A stretch of DNA of 64,000 bases from Pseudomonas sp. S09G 359 (GCF_002843605.1 NZ_CP025263.1:2819501-2883500), one strand, 5' to 3'. Positions 51,452 to 60,648 are shown, numbered from the stretch's first letter. Notes: generated by a model not told the origin, from the sequence alone. Program-made: numbers and translations.

Positions 51452-54400
51452 TTAGTTGCGTTTGCTTACGAGCTTCATGACCACCACAAAGAACACTGGC
51501 ACGAATACCACCGCCAGGGTTGCGGTGATCATGCCGCCGATCACCCCGGTACCGATTGCCTGCTGGCTGGCCGAGCTGGCACCCGTGGCGATCGCCAAGG
51601 GCACCACGCCGAGGATAAACGCGAGTGAGGTCATGATGATCGGCCGCAGCCGTAACCGCGCGGCTTTCAGGGTGGCGTCGAGCAGGTCTTCGCCCTGGTC
51701 GACCAGGTCCTTGGCAAACTCGATGATCAGGATCGCGTTCTTCGCCGACAAACCGATGATGGTGATCAAGCCCACCTTGAAGAACACATCGTTGGGCATG
51801 CCGCGCAAGGTCACCGCCAATACGGCGCCAAGCACACCCAGCGGCACCACCAGCAACACCGAGGTCGGGATCGACCAGCTTTCATACAGCGCCGCCAGGC
51901 ACAGGAACACGATCAGCAACGACAACCCCAGCAGCAACGGGGCCTGGGCGCCGGACAGGCGCTCTTGCAGCGACAAACCCGTCCATTCCTGGCCCAGGCC
52001 TGCCGGCAACAGGTTGACCAGGCGCTGGATCTCTTCCATGGCCTCGCCGGTGCTATGCCCCGGCGCCGCTTCGCCGCTGATGGCGATGGCCGGGTAGCCG
52101 TTGTAGCGCGTCAACTGCGCCGGGCCCTGGGTCCACTTGGCTTCGACAAACGCCGACAGCGGCACCATCTTCCCGGCGTTGTTGCGCACGTTGATCTTCA
52201 TCAAGTCCGCCACCTGGCTACGCTGGTCACCTTCGGCCTGTACCACCACCCGTTGCATGCGGCCCTGGTTGGGGAAGTCGTTGATATAGGCCGAGCCAAT
52301 CGCCGACGACAGCACATTGCCGACATCGGCGAAGGACACGCCCAGTGCGTTGGCCTGCTTGCGATCCACCTCAAGTTGTACTTGCGGCGCTTCGGCCAGG
52401 GCGCTTTCACGCACGTTGGCGAGAATCGGGCTTTTCTCGGCGGCGGCCAGCAGTTCGGTGCGCGCGGCCATCAACGCGGCATGGCCGACGCCACCGCGGT
52501 CCTGCAGGCGGAACTCGAACCCGCTGGAGGTGCCAAGGCCATCCACCGGGGGCGGCAGGATCGCGTAGGCAATCGCGTCTTTCAGCTCGCTGAACGCGGC
52601 GTTGGCACGGTCGGCAATCGCCGAGGCCGAATCGTCGCTGCTGCGCGTCGACCAGTCCTTGAGTGTAGTAAACGCCAGCGCCGCGTTCTGCCCCGAACCG
52701 GAGAAGCTGAAACCCATGATCATGGTGGTATCGCCCACCCCGGGTTCGCCGGCGTTATGGGCTTCGATCTGCTCGGCCACCTGCACCGTGCGGTTCTTGC
52801 TCGCGCCCGGTGGCAACTGGATATCGGTGATGGTGTAACCCTGGTCTTCCACCGGCAGGAACGAGGAGGGCAGGCGGCTGAACATCAGCCCCAGGCCCAC
52901 CAGCAACACCAGGTAGATCAGCAGGTAGCGCCCGCTGCGCTTAAGGGCGTAGGCCACCCAGCTTTCGTAGCGGTCGGTAAACTGATCAAAGCGCCGGTTG
53001 AACCAGCCGAAAAAGCCGCCCTTGGCGTGGTGTTCGTCCTTGGCAACCGGCTTGAGCAAGGTCGCGCACAGCGCCGGGGTCAAGGTCAGGGCGAGAAACG
53101 CCGAGAACAGAATCGAGGTGGCCATCGACAGCGAGAACTGCTGGTAGATCACCCCCACCGACCCTTTCATGAACGCCATCGGCAGAAACACCGCCACCAG
53201 CACCAGCGTGATGCCGACGATGGCCCCGGTGATCTGGCCCATGGCCTTCTTCGTCGCCTCCTTGGGCGACAGGCCTTCGGTGACCATGATGCGCTCGACG
53301 TTCTCCACCACCACAATCGCATCGTCCACCAGGATACCGATGGCCAGCACCATACCGAACATGGTCAGCACGTTGATCGAAAAGCCCAGCAACAACATGG
53401 TGGCGAAAGTGCCCATCAGCGCAATTGGCACCACCAGGGTCGGGATCAAGGTGTAGCGCACGTTCTGCAAGAACAGGAACATCACCGCAAACACCAGCGC
53501 CATGGCCTCCAGCAAGGTGTAGACCACCTTGGTGATCGAGACTTTGACGAACGGCGAGGTGTCGTACGGGATCTTGTATTCCACATTGGCCGGGAAGTAG
53601 CGCGACAGCTCATCCATCTTCGCCCGCACCAGGGTCGCGGTGTTCAGCGCATTCGCCCCCGGTGCCAGTTGCACGCTGACGGCGGTGGACGGCTTGCCGT
53701 TCAGGCGCGTGGAAAACTGGTATTCCTGGCTGCCGATTTCCACCCGCGCCACATCGCCGACGCGTACGGTGGAGCCGTCCGGGTTGGCCTTGAGCACGAT
53801 GTCGGCGAACTCCGCCGGCGTCGAAAGCTGGCCCTTGACCAGGATCGCCGCGGTAATTTCCTGGGTTTTAGTGCCGGGCAGATCACCGATGCTGCCCGCC
53901 GATACCTGGGCGTTCTGCGCGCTGATCGCGGCATTCACGTCGGCCGGGGTCAGGTTGAAGCCGATCAGCTTCTGCGGGTCGATCCAGATGCGCATGGCGC
54001 GTTCGGCGCCGTAGAGCTGGGCCTTGCCCACGCCGTCCAGGCGCTTGAGCTCGTTCATCACGTTGCGCGCCAGGTAATCGCTGAGCGCCACGTCATCGAG
54101 CTTGCCGTCGTTGGAGGTCAGGGTCACCAGCAGCAGGAAGCCGGCGGACACCTTCTCCACCTGCAAGCCTTGCTGCGTCACGGCCTGGGGCAGGCGCGGC
54201 TCCACGGCTTTAAGCCGGTTCTGCACGTCCACCTGGGCCATTTCCGGGTCGGTGCCCGGTTGGAACGTGGCGGTAATGGTGGCCGAGCCGAGGCTGCTCT
54301 GGGATTCGAAGTACAGCAGGTGGTCGGCGCCGTTGAGCTCCTGCTCGATAAGGCTGACCACGCTTTCATCCAGGGTTTGCGCCGAGGCGCCAGGGTACAC

Positions 54401-54541
54401 CGCGTAGATTTCCACCTTCGGCGGCGCGACGTTGGGGTACTGGGCCACCGGCAATTGGGGGATGGCGAGCGCGCCGGCCAGCAGGATAAACAAGGCCACC
54501 ACCCAGGCGAAGATCGGGCGGTCAATAAAGAACTGCGGCAT
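51452..54541 (-). CDS. RND multidrug efflux permease (HAE1/AcrB type)
   Basis: A 1029-residue inner-membrane proton antiporter. MPQFFIDRPIFAWVVALFIL forms TM1, and the proton-relay aspartates are Asp406/Asp407 in IGILVDDAIVVVENVER of TM4. Two large periplasmic loops and 12 membrane segments fit AcrB/MexB. It is paired with an adaptor lipoprotein 7 bases upstream; no outer-membrane channel gene follows, so it probably uses an OprM/TolC-type protein encoded elsewhere. I cannot assign it to a named Mex system. A divergent two-component system probably controls it. Confidence 0.94.
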   Translation of the reverse strand: MPQFFIDRPIFAWVVALFILLAGALAIPQLPVAQYPNVAPPKVEIYAVYPGASAQTLDESVVSLIEQELNGADHLLYFESQSSLGSATITATFQPGTDPEMAQVDVQNRLKAVEPRLPQAVTQQGLQVEKVSAGFLLLVTLTSNDGKLDDVALSDYLARNVMNELKRLDGVGKAQLYGAERAMRIWIDPQKLIGFNLTPADVNAAISAQNAQVSAGSIGDLPGTKTQEITAAILVKGQLSTPAEFADIVLKANPDGSTVRVGDVARVEIGSQEYQFSTRLNGKPSTAVSVQLAPGANALNTATLVRAKMDELSRYFPANVEYKIPYDTSPFVKVSITKVVYTLLEAMALVFAVMFLFLQNVRYTLIPTLVVPIALMGTFATMLLLGFSINVLTMFGMVLAIGILVDDAIVVVENVERIMVTEGLSPKEATKKAMGQITGAIVGITLVLVAVFLPMAFMKGSVGVIYQQFSLSMATSILFSAFLALTLTPALCATLLKPVAKDEHHAKGGFFGWFNRRFDQFTDRYESWVAYALKRSGRYLLIYLVLLVGLGLMFSRLPSSFLPVEDQGYTITDIQLPPGASKNRTVQVAEQIEAHNAGEPGVGDTTMIMGFSFSGSGQNAALAFTTLKDWSTRSSDDSASAIADRANAAFSELKDAIAYAILPPPVDGLGTSSGFEFRLQDRGGVGHAALMAARTELLAAAEKSPILANVRESALAEAPQVQLEVDRKQANALGVSFADVGNVLSSAIGSAYINDFPNQGRMQRVVVQAEGDQRSQVADLMKINVRNNAGKMVPLSAFVEAKWTQGPAQLTRYNGYPAIAISGEAAPGHSTGEAMEEIQRLVNLLPAGLGQEWTGLSLQERLSGAQAPLLLGLSLLIVFLCLAALYESWSIPTSVLLVVPLGVLGAVLAVTLRGMPNDVFFKVGLITIIGLSAKNAILIIEFAKDLVDQGEDLLDATLKAARLRLRPIIMTSLAFILGVVPLAIATGASSASQQAIGTGVIGGMITATLAVVFVPVFFVVVMKLVSKRN

Positions 54542-54548
54542 GGCGGGT

Positions 54549-55673
54549 TTATTCCTCTACTTGGACTTTTTCGCCGGGGCGCGCGTGTTGCAGGCCTTCG
54601 ACCACAATGCGGTCACCGGGCTTGAGGCCGCTGCTGACGATCCAGCGATCCTCGATCACCGCACCCAGCTCCACCGGTTGCTGGCTCACCACCTGCTCGT
54701 CATTCAACAGCAGCACCATCGGGATGCCCGCGCTGTCACGGGTGATGGCGCGTTGCGGCACGCTGATGCCGTGTTTATCCACGGCCTGCTCGAGGCGTAC
54801 GCGCACAAAGCTGCCAGGCAGCAGGTCGAGGTCCGGGTTGGGGAATTCACTGCGCAGGATGATCTGCCCGGTGCCGGGGTCCACGCTGATTTCGGCGAAC
54901 AACAATTTGCCCGGCAGCGGGTACAGGCTGCCGTCGTCCTGGATCAGCGTGGCCTTGGCCTGGTCCTGGCCGACCTGCTTCAAGCTGCCGGCGCGGAAGG
55001 CGCGGCGCAGGTCGTTCAACTCGCGGGTGGACTGGGTGAGGTCGGCGTGGATCGGGTCCAGCTGCTGGATGATCGCCAGCGGCGTGGCTTCGTTCTGGCC
55101 CACCAGTGCGCCTTCGGTGACCAGCGCACGGCCGATGCGCCCGGCGATCGGCGCGGTCACGGTGGCATAGCCCAGGTTCAGCCTGGCGCGTTCGACGGCG
55201 GCTTTATTGGCGGCGACTTCGGCGTTGGTCTGGCGCACGGCGGCGCGCGCGTTGTCGTAGTCCTGGCCACTGATGGCGTTGCCTTCTACCAGTTGGCTGT
55301 AGCGCTGCTCTTGCAGGCGTGCCTGAAACGCATTGGCCTCGGCCTTGCTGAGGTTGGCCTGGGCGCTGTCGAGGTCGGCCTTGAAGGGCGCTGGGTCAAT
55401 GCGAAACAACACGTCGCCCTGTTTCACATCATGGCCTTCCTTGAACACGCGCTGCATCACCACGCCGGCCACCCGGGCGCGGACCTCGGCGATGCGCGGC
55501 GCGGCGATGCGCCCACTCAGTTCGCTGGTGATGGACAGGGGTTTGGCTTGCAGGGTTTCGATGCGCACCTTGGCCAGGGGCATTTCCGGCGCCTCGGCTG
55601 CGGACTTGTCACACGCGCTCAGTGCCAGTGCGAGGGCCAACAGGCAAAACGGCGCCAACAGTTTCTTCGACAT
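54549..55673 (-). CDS. RND periplasmic adaptor (membrane fusion) lipoprotein
   Basis: A 374-residue AcrA/MexA-type adaptor. The lipobox LSAC gives lipidated Cys21. The lipoyl halves (ISGRIAAP-type LSGRIAAPRIAEVRARVAG and LNLGYATVTAPIAGRIG) flank a coiled-coil hairpin at about 95-165, and a beta-barrel and membrane-proximal domain follow. The frame is open to 55886, but the ATG at 55673 places the lipoprotein signal at the N-terminus. It forms an operon with the RND permease. Confidence 0.93.
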   Translation of the reverse strand: MSKKLLAPFCLLALALALSACDKSAAEAPEMPLAKVRIETLQAKPLSITSELSGRIAAPRIAEVRARVAGVVMQRVFKEGHDVKQGDVLFRIDPAPFKADLDSAQANLSKAEANAFQARLQEQRYSQLVEGNAISGQDYDNARAAVRQTNAEVAANKAAVERARLNLGYATVTAPIAGRIGRALVTEGALVGQNEATPLAIIQQLDPIHADLTQSTRELNDLRRAFRAGSLKQVGQDQAKATLIQDDGSLYPLPGKLLFAEISVDPGTGQIILRSEFPNPDLDLLPGSFVRVRLEQAVDKHGISVPQRAITRDSAGIPMVLLLNDEQVVSQQPVELGAVIEDRWIVSSGLKPGDRIVVEGLQHARPGEKVQVEE

Positions 55674-55726
55674 GCTCTTATCCCAATATTGACTGACGCA
55701 TCCTAAGGTCACCTGCGCCGTGGTGC

Positions 55727-55763
55727 TGTGAAGCTGTGTAGGTGGTGTGTGAAGAAATGTAAG
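55727..55763. promoter_or_regulatory. Direct repeats between the efflux operon and the response regulator
   Basis: TGTGAAGCTGTGTAGG (55727-55742) and TGTGAAGAAATGTAAG (55748-55763) are direct repeats exactly 21 bases apart, two helical turns, the layout used by OmpR-family regulators. They lie 54 bases upstream of the adaptor gene. Confidence 0.5.
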
Positions 55764-55875
55764 GGGCGGCGCGCGGGGCGGCGCGGGCGTATATCCTTGC
55801 ACAATCCTGCAAACACTGAAGATCCCATGTGGGATTTGTGTAAGACACATCACTGTATTTTTTGGAAACACCTCC

Positions 55876-56577
55876 ATGCCCAACATCCTTCTGGTGGAAG
55901 ACGACGCCGCGCTCTCCGAGCTGATTGCCAGCTACCTGGAACGCAATGGCTACCACGTCAGCGTGCTCAGCCGTGGTGACCATGTACGTGAACGTGCGCG
56001 CCTCAACCCGCCGGACCTGGTGATCCTCGACCTGATGCTGCCTGGCCTCGACGGCCTGCAAGTGTGCCGTCTGCTGCGCGCCGACTCGGCGGGCCTGCCG
56101 ATCCTGATGCTGACCGCCCGCGACGACAGCCATGACCAGGTGCTGGGCCTGGAAATGGGCGCCGACGACTACGTGACCAAACCCTGCGAGCCACGCGTGC
56201 TGCTGGCCCGTGTGCGCACCTTGCTGCGCCGTAGCAGTTTGTCCGAGCCGCAGGCGGCCAACGACCAGATCCTGATGGGCAACCTGTGCATCGACCTGTC
56301 GGAGCGCACCGTGACCTGGCGCGGCCAAGCGGTGGAACTGTCCAGCGGCGAATACAACCTGTTGGTGGTGTTGGCCCGGCATGCCGGCGAGGTGCTCAGC
56401 CGCGACCAGATCCTGCAGCGCCTGCGCGGCATCGAGTTCAACGGCACCGACCGCTCGGTGGACGTGGCCATCTCCAAGCTGCGCCGCAAGTTCGATGACC
56501 ACGCCGGTGAGGCGCGCAAGATCAAGACCGTGTGGGGCAAGGGCTACCTGTTCAGCCGTTCCGAGTGGGAATGCTGA
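55876..56577 (+). CDS. OmpR-family response regulator (RstA-like)
   Basis: A 233-residue two-component regulator. The receiver has Asp52 as phosphorylation site with Thr80 and Lys102 (GADDYVTKP), and the C-terminal winged helix contains LSSGEYNLLVVLARHAGEVLS and RSVDVAISKLRRKF. It is three bases upstream of the kinase gene, and divergent from an RND operon. RstA-like by similarity of the pair; the stimulus is unknown. Confidence 0.92.
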   Translation: MPNILLVEDDAALSELIASYLERNGYHVSVLSRGDHVRERARLNPPDLVILDLMLPGLDGLQVCRLLRADSAGLPILMLTARDDSHDQVLGLEMGADDYVTKPCEPRVLLARVRTLLRRSSLSEPQAANDQILMGNLCIDLSERTVTWRGQAVELSSGEYNLLVVLARHAGEVLSRDQILQRLRGIEFNGTDRSVDVAISKLRRKFDDHAGEARKIKTVWGKGYLFSRSEWEC

Positions 56578-56580
56578 GCC

Positions 56581-57882
56581 ATGTTTCGTGTGCTGCTACG
56601 CCTCTACCTGATCACCATCGTCACTTACAGCGCGGCGATCTTCCTGATTCCCAAGCTGGTGATCCAACTGTTCGAACATCGTTACCTGGATTACAACCTC
56701 GAGCAATCCCGAGGCATGCAGAAGCTGATCGTCAAGCAATACCTGCGGGCGCCGGTGGAGCGTTGGTCGCAGGTTACCGAGCAGTTGGGGCAAGACTTTG
56801 CGCCGCTGAAAGTGCAGCTGTTGCTGCGCCAGGACGCCAGCTATACCCCCGCAGAAGCGCTGCAGCTGGAGCAGGGCAAGTCGGTGATTCGCCTGGGGGA
56901 GTGGGGCTGGATGGAGGAAGTCAGTTCGCCGATCAACCAGCAGTTCGTGGTCAAGCTGACCATTCCGCCGGACCCGCTCGATATGAACCTGTTGTACTGG
57001 TCAATGAATGTGCTGATCGGCGCCGCGCTGCTGGCCTGTCTGCTGATGTGGTTGCGCCCGCATTGGCGTGACCTGGAACGCCTCAAAAGCACCGCCGCGC
57101 AATTGGGCAAGGGCAACCTTGCCGAGCGCACGCGCATCCCGCCCAGCTCGAATATTGGCAGCCTGGCGGCGGTATTCGACACCATGGCCGGCGATATCGA
57201 ACACCTGCTCAACCAGCAGCGCGACCTGCTCAACGCGGTCTCCCACGAACTGCGCACGCCGCTCACGCGCCTCGACTTCGGCCTGGCGCTGGCGCTGTCC
57301 GAAGACTTGCCCCAGGCCAGCCGCGAACGCCTGCAAAGCCTGGTGGCGCATATTCGCGAGCTGGATGAGTTGGTGCTGGAGTTGCTCTCCTACAGTCGCC
57401 TGCAAAACCCGGCGCAACTGCCGGAGCGCGTCGAGGTGGTACTCGACGAATTTATCGACAGCGTGCTGGGCAGCGTCGATGACGAGCTGGAAAACCCCGA
57501 GATCGTCATCGATGTGGCACTCGATTGCGCCGTGGAGCGTTTCAGCCTCGACCCGCGTCTCACCGCCCGCGCCTTGCAGAACCTGCTGCGCAACGCCACG
57601 CGTTACTGCGACAAGCGCATCCAGGTCGGCGTCAAGGTATGCCCCAAGGGCTGTGAAATCTGGGTGGATGACGACGGCATCGGCATTCCGCTGGACCAGC
57701 GCGAACGCATTTTCGAACCCTTCTACCGCCTCGACCGTAGCCGCGACCGCGCCACCGGCGGTTTCGGCCTGGGCCTGGCGATCAGCCGCCGCGCCCTGGA
57801 GGCCCAGGGCGGCACCTTGACGGCCTTGGCCTCGCCACTCGGCGGTGCGCGGTTCCGCGTTTGGCTGCCCAGCGCCGGCTGA
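56581..57882 (+). CDS. Sensor histidine kinase (RstB-like)
   Basis: A 433-residue membrane kinase. TM1 is at about 7-30, a periplasmic sensor of about 105 residues follows, TM2 is at about 138-158, then a HAMP segment starting MWLRPHWRDLERL, which closely resembles E. coli RstB. The H-box NAVSHELRTPLTRL has phospho-acceptor His222; the N-box NLLRNATRYC and G-boxes DDDGIGIP and GGFGLGLAI follow. It should phosphorylate the adjacent regulator. Confidence 0.93.
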   Translation: MFRVLLRLYLITIVTYSAAIFLIPKLVIQLFEHRYLDYNLEQSRGMQKLIVKQYLRAPVERWSQVTEQLGQDFAPLKVQLLLRQDASYTPAEALQLEQGKSVIRLGEWGWMEEVSSPINQQFVVKLTIPPDPLDMNLLYWSMNVLIGAALLACLLMWLRPHWRDLERLKSTAAQLGKGNLAERTRIPPSSNIGSLAAVFDTMAGDIEHLLNQQRDLLNAVSHELRTPLTRLDFGLALALSEDLPQASRERLQSLVAHIRELDELVLELLSYSRLQNPAQLPERVEVVLDEFIDSVLGSVDDELENPEIVIDVALDCAVERFSLDPRLTARALQNLLRNATRYCDKRIQVGVKVCPKGCEIWVDDDGIGIPLDQRERIFEPFYRLDRSRDRATGGFGLGLAISRRALEAQGGTLTALASPLGGARFRVWLPSAG

Positions 57883-58548
57883 TCAGAGCACCTTGACCGC
57901 GCGGCCGATCGCCTGGATCGGCCCGGTAGGCTTGCCGGTCGGCGAGCCGCGCGGGTCTTCCAGGGTCAGTTCGAACAGTTGGTTCGGCGACAGCGGTGGC
58001 AGCTTGTCCAGCGGCACCGAGAGGGTTTGCCCAGGCGTGACCAGGCCCAGGGAGACCGGGCCTTGCCAGCCATCGCCCTTGGTCCAGAATTGCAGGGCCT
58101 TGTCTGCCGGTACTTCCATCACGCCCAAGGGGATCAACTGGATCTGCTGATTGTTGCTGGCCTGGATCACCCAACCCGGCGCCTGGGTTTGCGGGGCCAC
58201 CAGCACCACCACAAAACTCGGCTCGGCAGGTAGGCGGGTCAGCAGCAGCGTGGCCAATACCACACTCGCCGCCAGCCCGGCAGCGGCCAGGCCGCGCCAT
58301 ACCGCGAGCAGATCCCACCAGGGCGTGCTCGCGCTGCCGATGTGGCGTTCGATGCGTCGCCATAGTTGCGCCGACGGCGGCACCGGTTCGGCCAGGGCGG
58401 TGAGGGGCAGCAGGCGCTGTTCCCAGGCGTCGACGGCGGCGCGCAACTCGGCGTCGTGCGGGAGGCGTTGTTCGACCTCGGCGCGGCTCTCGGCGGGCAG
58501 GGTGCCCAGCACATATTCGCTGGCCAGTTCGTCCAGTGGGTTACTCAT
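57883..58548 (-). CDS. Anti-sigma factor (RskA/anti-sigma-K type)
   Basis: A 221-residue membrane anti-sigma factor. Residues 1-70 form the sigma-binding helical domain (LDELASEYVLGTLPAESRAEVEQ), which lacks the zinc HxxxCxxC motif. A single membrane segment lies near 88-108 and the C-terminal half is the RskA periplasmic domain (GWVIQASNNQQIQLIPLG). The ATG at 58548 overlaps the sigma gene stop by ATGA, which fixes the start and couples translation. Confidence 0.92.
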   Translation of the reverse strand: MSNPLDELASEYVLGTLPAESRAEVEQRLPHDAELRAAVDAWEQRLLPLTALAEPVPPSAQLWRRIERHIGSASTPWWDLLAVWRGLAAAGLAASVVLATLLLTRLPAEPSFVVVLVAPQTQAPGWVIQASNNQQIQLIPLGVMEVPADKALQFWTKGDGWQGPVSLGLVTPGQTLSVPLDKLPPLSPNQLFELTLEDPRGSPTGKPTGPIQAIGRAVKVL

Positions 58549-59060
58549 GCCATGCACTCCCGCAGCGCGGCGAGGCTACGTTTGATCCAGGCTTTGACGG
58601 TCCCCAGCGGGGTGCCCGTTTTCTGCGCGATTTCTTGATGGGAATAGCCGTCGACATAGGCATGCAGGATGCACGTGCGACGGGCCGGGTCGAGTTGCCC
58701 CAGGCAGGTGTGGATCTGCCCGGAACGCGCGGTGAATTCAACGGTGTCGGCGGCGGCAAGCTGTTCGTGTTCCTCGCCCAGCGGCACTTCGCGGTAATGG
58801 TTGCGCACGGCATTGAGGGCCAGGTGCCGGGTGACGCTGTACACCCAGCCCCGCGCCGAGCCGCGGCTGGGGTCGAAACTGCCGGCGCCGCGCCAGACCT
58901 TGATAAACGCGTCATGCACGATGTCTTCGGCCAGGGCCTTGTCCCGCGCAATGCGCAAGGCGACGCCGAGCAAGTGGCTGCTGTCCTGCTCATACAGTTG
59001 GCGCAACGCGCGTTGATCGCCACGGGCACAGGCCAGCAGACAGGCTTCGTAATCGAACAC
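58545..59060 (-). CDS. ECF RNA polymerase sigma factor (SigK-like)
   Basis: A 171-residue extracytoplasmic-function sigma factor. Region 2 contains DKALAEDIVHDAFIKVWRG and region 4 contains YSHQEIAQKTGTPLGTVKAWIKRSL. The start is GTG at 59060 with GAGGGAA upstream. It is paired with the RskA-type anti-sigma gene and preceded, on the same strand, by a DUF3455 gene. It probably responds to an envelope or oxidative signal and may control its own neighbourhood. Confidence 0.94.
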   Translation of the reverse strand: MFDYEACLLACARGDQRALRQLYEQDSSHLLGVALRIARDKALAEDIVHDAFIKVWRGAGSFDPSRGSARGWVYSVTRHLALNAVRNHYREVPLGEEHEQLAAADTVEFTARSGQIHTCLGQLDPARRTCILHAYVDGYSHQEIAQKTGTPLGTVKAWIKRSLAALRECMA

Positions 59061-59081
59061 ACACTTCCCTCAATGGCCGGA

Positions 59082-59113
59082 CCCTGTGGCAAGCGCACGT
59101 GCTCGCCACAGGG
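59082..59113. other. Hairpin between DUF3455 and sigma factor genes
   Basis: CCCTGTGGC (59082-59090) and GCCACAGGG (59105-59113) form a perfect 9-bp stem with a 14-base loop that can itself pair. It lies 18 bases after the DUF3455 stop, as a partial terminator or processing site ahead of the sigma gene. Confidence 0.55.
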
Positions 59114-59131
59114 CAGCGTAGCCGGGTTTAC

Positions 59132-59653
59132 TCAGTTGGCCGCCCAGAAAATGTAGTCGGCCTGGTATTTCACCACTTCCTGCGCGCCCTTGTTGGCCGT
59201 GGTGCACGCGCTGCTCGGCGCCACGCCGCCTTTGAGGGCAACCCGCTGAATATAACTCACACCGCTCATCGCGCCTTTGCCTTCGGCCGGGTTGGCCTTG
59301 ACCAATTGATACGGCAGGTTACCGGGGCTCGACGGCGCTACGGCCAGCTGGGTGCCGGTGATTTTCGAACCGTCCTTGGCCTGCCAGGTGGCCGGTGGGC
59401 CGAAATAGGTGCCCACCTGTTTGCCGCTGCGGTCGTTCAGCACGGCCTTGGGGCCGATGAAGGTCCATTCGGTCTGGCCGGCGGCGTTGGCTTTGTCACG
59501 GCACTCGTAGGTGATTTCGCCGACGCCTGTGGTTTCCATCGCGACTTTATGGCCGTCCGGCACCTTGATGCTGTCGGGCAAACCGGCCTGGGCGAAGGCG
59601 GCGGGGCTGGCAATGAGCAAACCGGTGAAGCAGAGCAGGGCTTTAGCGTTCAT
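59132..59653 (-). CDS. DUF3455 family exported protein
   Basis: A 173-residue protein with a Sec signal peptide (MNAKALLCFTGLLIASPAAF, cleavage near residue 22). The mature part (LPDSIKVPDGHKVAMETTGV, then ITYECRDKANA and WTFIGPKAVLNDRSGKQVG) is recognised as DUF3455. Function unknown. The start at 59653 was chosen for the signal peptide; GGAGAAACACCC precedes it. It is upstream of the ECF sigma gene and may be a member of its regulon. Confidence 0.9.
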   Translation of the reverse strand: MNAKALLCFTGLLIASPAAFAQAGLPDSIKVPDGHKVAMETTGVGEITYECRDKANAAGQTEWTFIGPKAVLNDRSGKQVGTYFGPPATWQAKDGSKITGTQLAVAPSSPGNLPYQLVKANPAEGKGAMSGVSYIQRVALKGGVAPSSACTTANKGAQEVVKYQADYIFWAAN

Positions 59654-59781
59654 GGGTGTTTCTCCATTAGATGAAACAGCAGGGTTGCTGCAGGTACTAC
59701 CCATGGGCATCGCAATTGGATGCAGTGGTTGGCAAAAAAAATTGATTTAGTAAAAAAAGATCTAAAGTCAGATCATATTGA

Positions 59782-59838
59782 TATAAGTCGTTATAAGAAA
59801 AATCGCTATCCTGCGGCCAGAAATTTATAAGGCCGCAG
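59782..59838 (+). promoter_or_regulatory. Palindrome and leader hairpin upstream of the TauE/SafE gene
   Basis: TATAA-GTCG-TTATA (59782-59795) is an AT-rich dyad in the promoter. CTGCGGCC (59811-59818) and GGCCGCAG (59831-59838) then make a perfect 8-bp stem with a 12-base AU-rich loop. The only Shine-Dalgarno-like AGG (59837-59839) overlaps the 3' arm, so the stem may mask it. Confidence 0.5.
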
Positions 59839-59847
59839 GTAGCGTCA

Positions 59848-60633
59848 ATGGAAGTGGGTAATTTTGGTTTCGTGATTGCAGGCCTGATCGTTGGTTTTAT
59901 CGTGGGCATGACCGGGGTGGGCGGTGGTTCGTTGATGACCCCCATCCTGTTGTGGTTTGGCATCAACCCGGCCACGGCGGTGGGCACCGACCTGCTGTAC
60001 GCGGCCATCACCAAGTCCGGTGGGGTGCTGGTACACAGCAAGAACAAGAACATCGACTGGACCATCACCGGCTGGCTCACCCTCGGTAGCGTGCCCGCGG
60101 TGCTGCTGACCTTGTGGTTCCTGGCCACCTTGCACACTGACCCCAGCGTGATGAACGCGGTGATCAAACAAGCCCTCGGTGTCGTACTGTTGCTGACGGC
60201 CCTGGCGATTCTGTTCAAGAAAAGCCTGTTGGCCTTCGCTCAACGCCATGCCGGCGATAGCTACCACATGCACCCGCGCAACCTCAACGCGCTCACCGTT
60301 GTCACCGGTGCGATCCTCGGCACCATGGTGGCGCTGACCTCCATCGGCGCCGGCGCCCTCGGTACCGTGGCGCTGTTTATCCTGTATCCGTTCCTGGCCA
60401 CGCGCCGGCTGGTGGGCACCGAGATCGCCCATGCCGTGCCTCTAACGCTGGTCGCGGGCTTGGGCCACGCCGGTATGGGCAATATGGACTGGCACCTGCT
60501 GGGCTTTTTGCTGATGGGTTCGCTGCCGGGGATTTATATCGGCAGCCACATGACCGGCAAGATCCCGGACGGCGTATTGCGCCCGTGTCTGGCGGTGATG
60601 TTGATGGCCGTCGGCTATAAACTCGCGTTCTAA
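59848..60633 (+). CDS. TauE/SafE family sulfite/sulfonate exporter-type membrane protein
   Basis: A 261-residue inner-membrane protein with about eight hydrophobic segments. GMTGVGGGSLMTPILLWFGINPATAVGTDLLYAA is the first half of the duplicated TauE motif, and LTSIGAGALGTVALFILYP with RRLVGTEIAHAVPLTLVAG is the second. Members export sulfite, sulfoacetate or other small anions. It stands next to genes for organosulfur oxidation (61-63 kb), so export of sulfite released by them is plausible. Confidence 0.92.
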   Translation: MEVGNFGFVIAGLIVGFIVGMTGVGGGSLMTPILLWFGINPATAVGTDLLYAAITKSGGVLVHSKNKNIDWTITGWLTLGSVPAVLLTLWFLATLHTDPSVMNAVIKQALGVVLLLTALAILFKKSLLAFAQRHAGDSYHMHPRNLNALTVVTGAILGTMVALTSIGAGALGTVALFILYPFLATRRLVGTEIAHAVPLTLVAGLGHAGMGNMDWHLLGFLLMGSLPGIYIGSHMTGKIPDGVLRPCLAVMLMAVGYKLAF

Positions 60634-60648
60634 GCCCGTACCCAATTT

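Noticed and set aside
59731..59745. TTGGCA...TTGA resembling a sigma-54 promoter before the TauE/SafE gene
   Set aside because: The -12 GC dinucleotide is missing and spacing is off.
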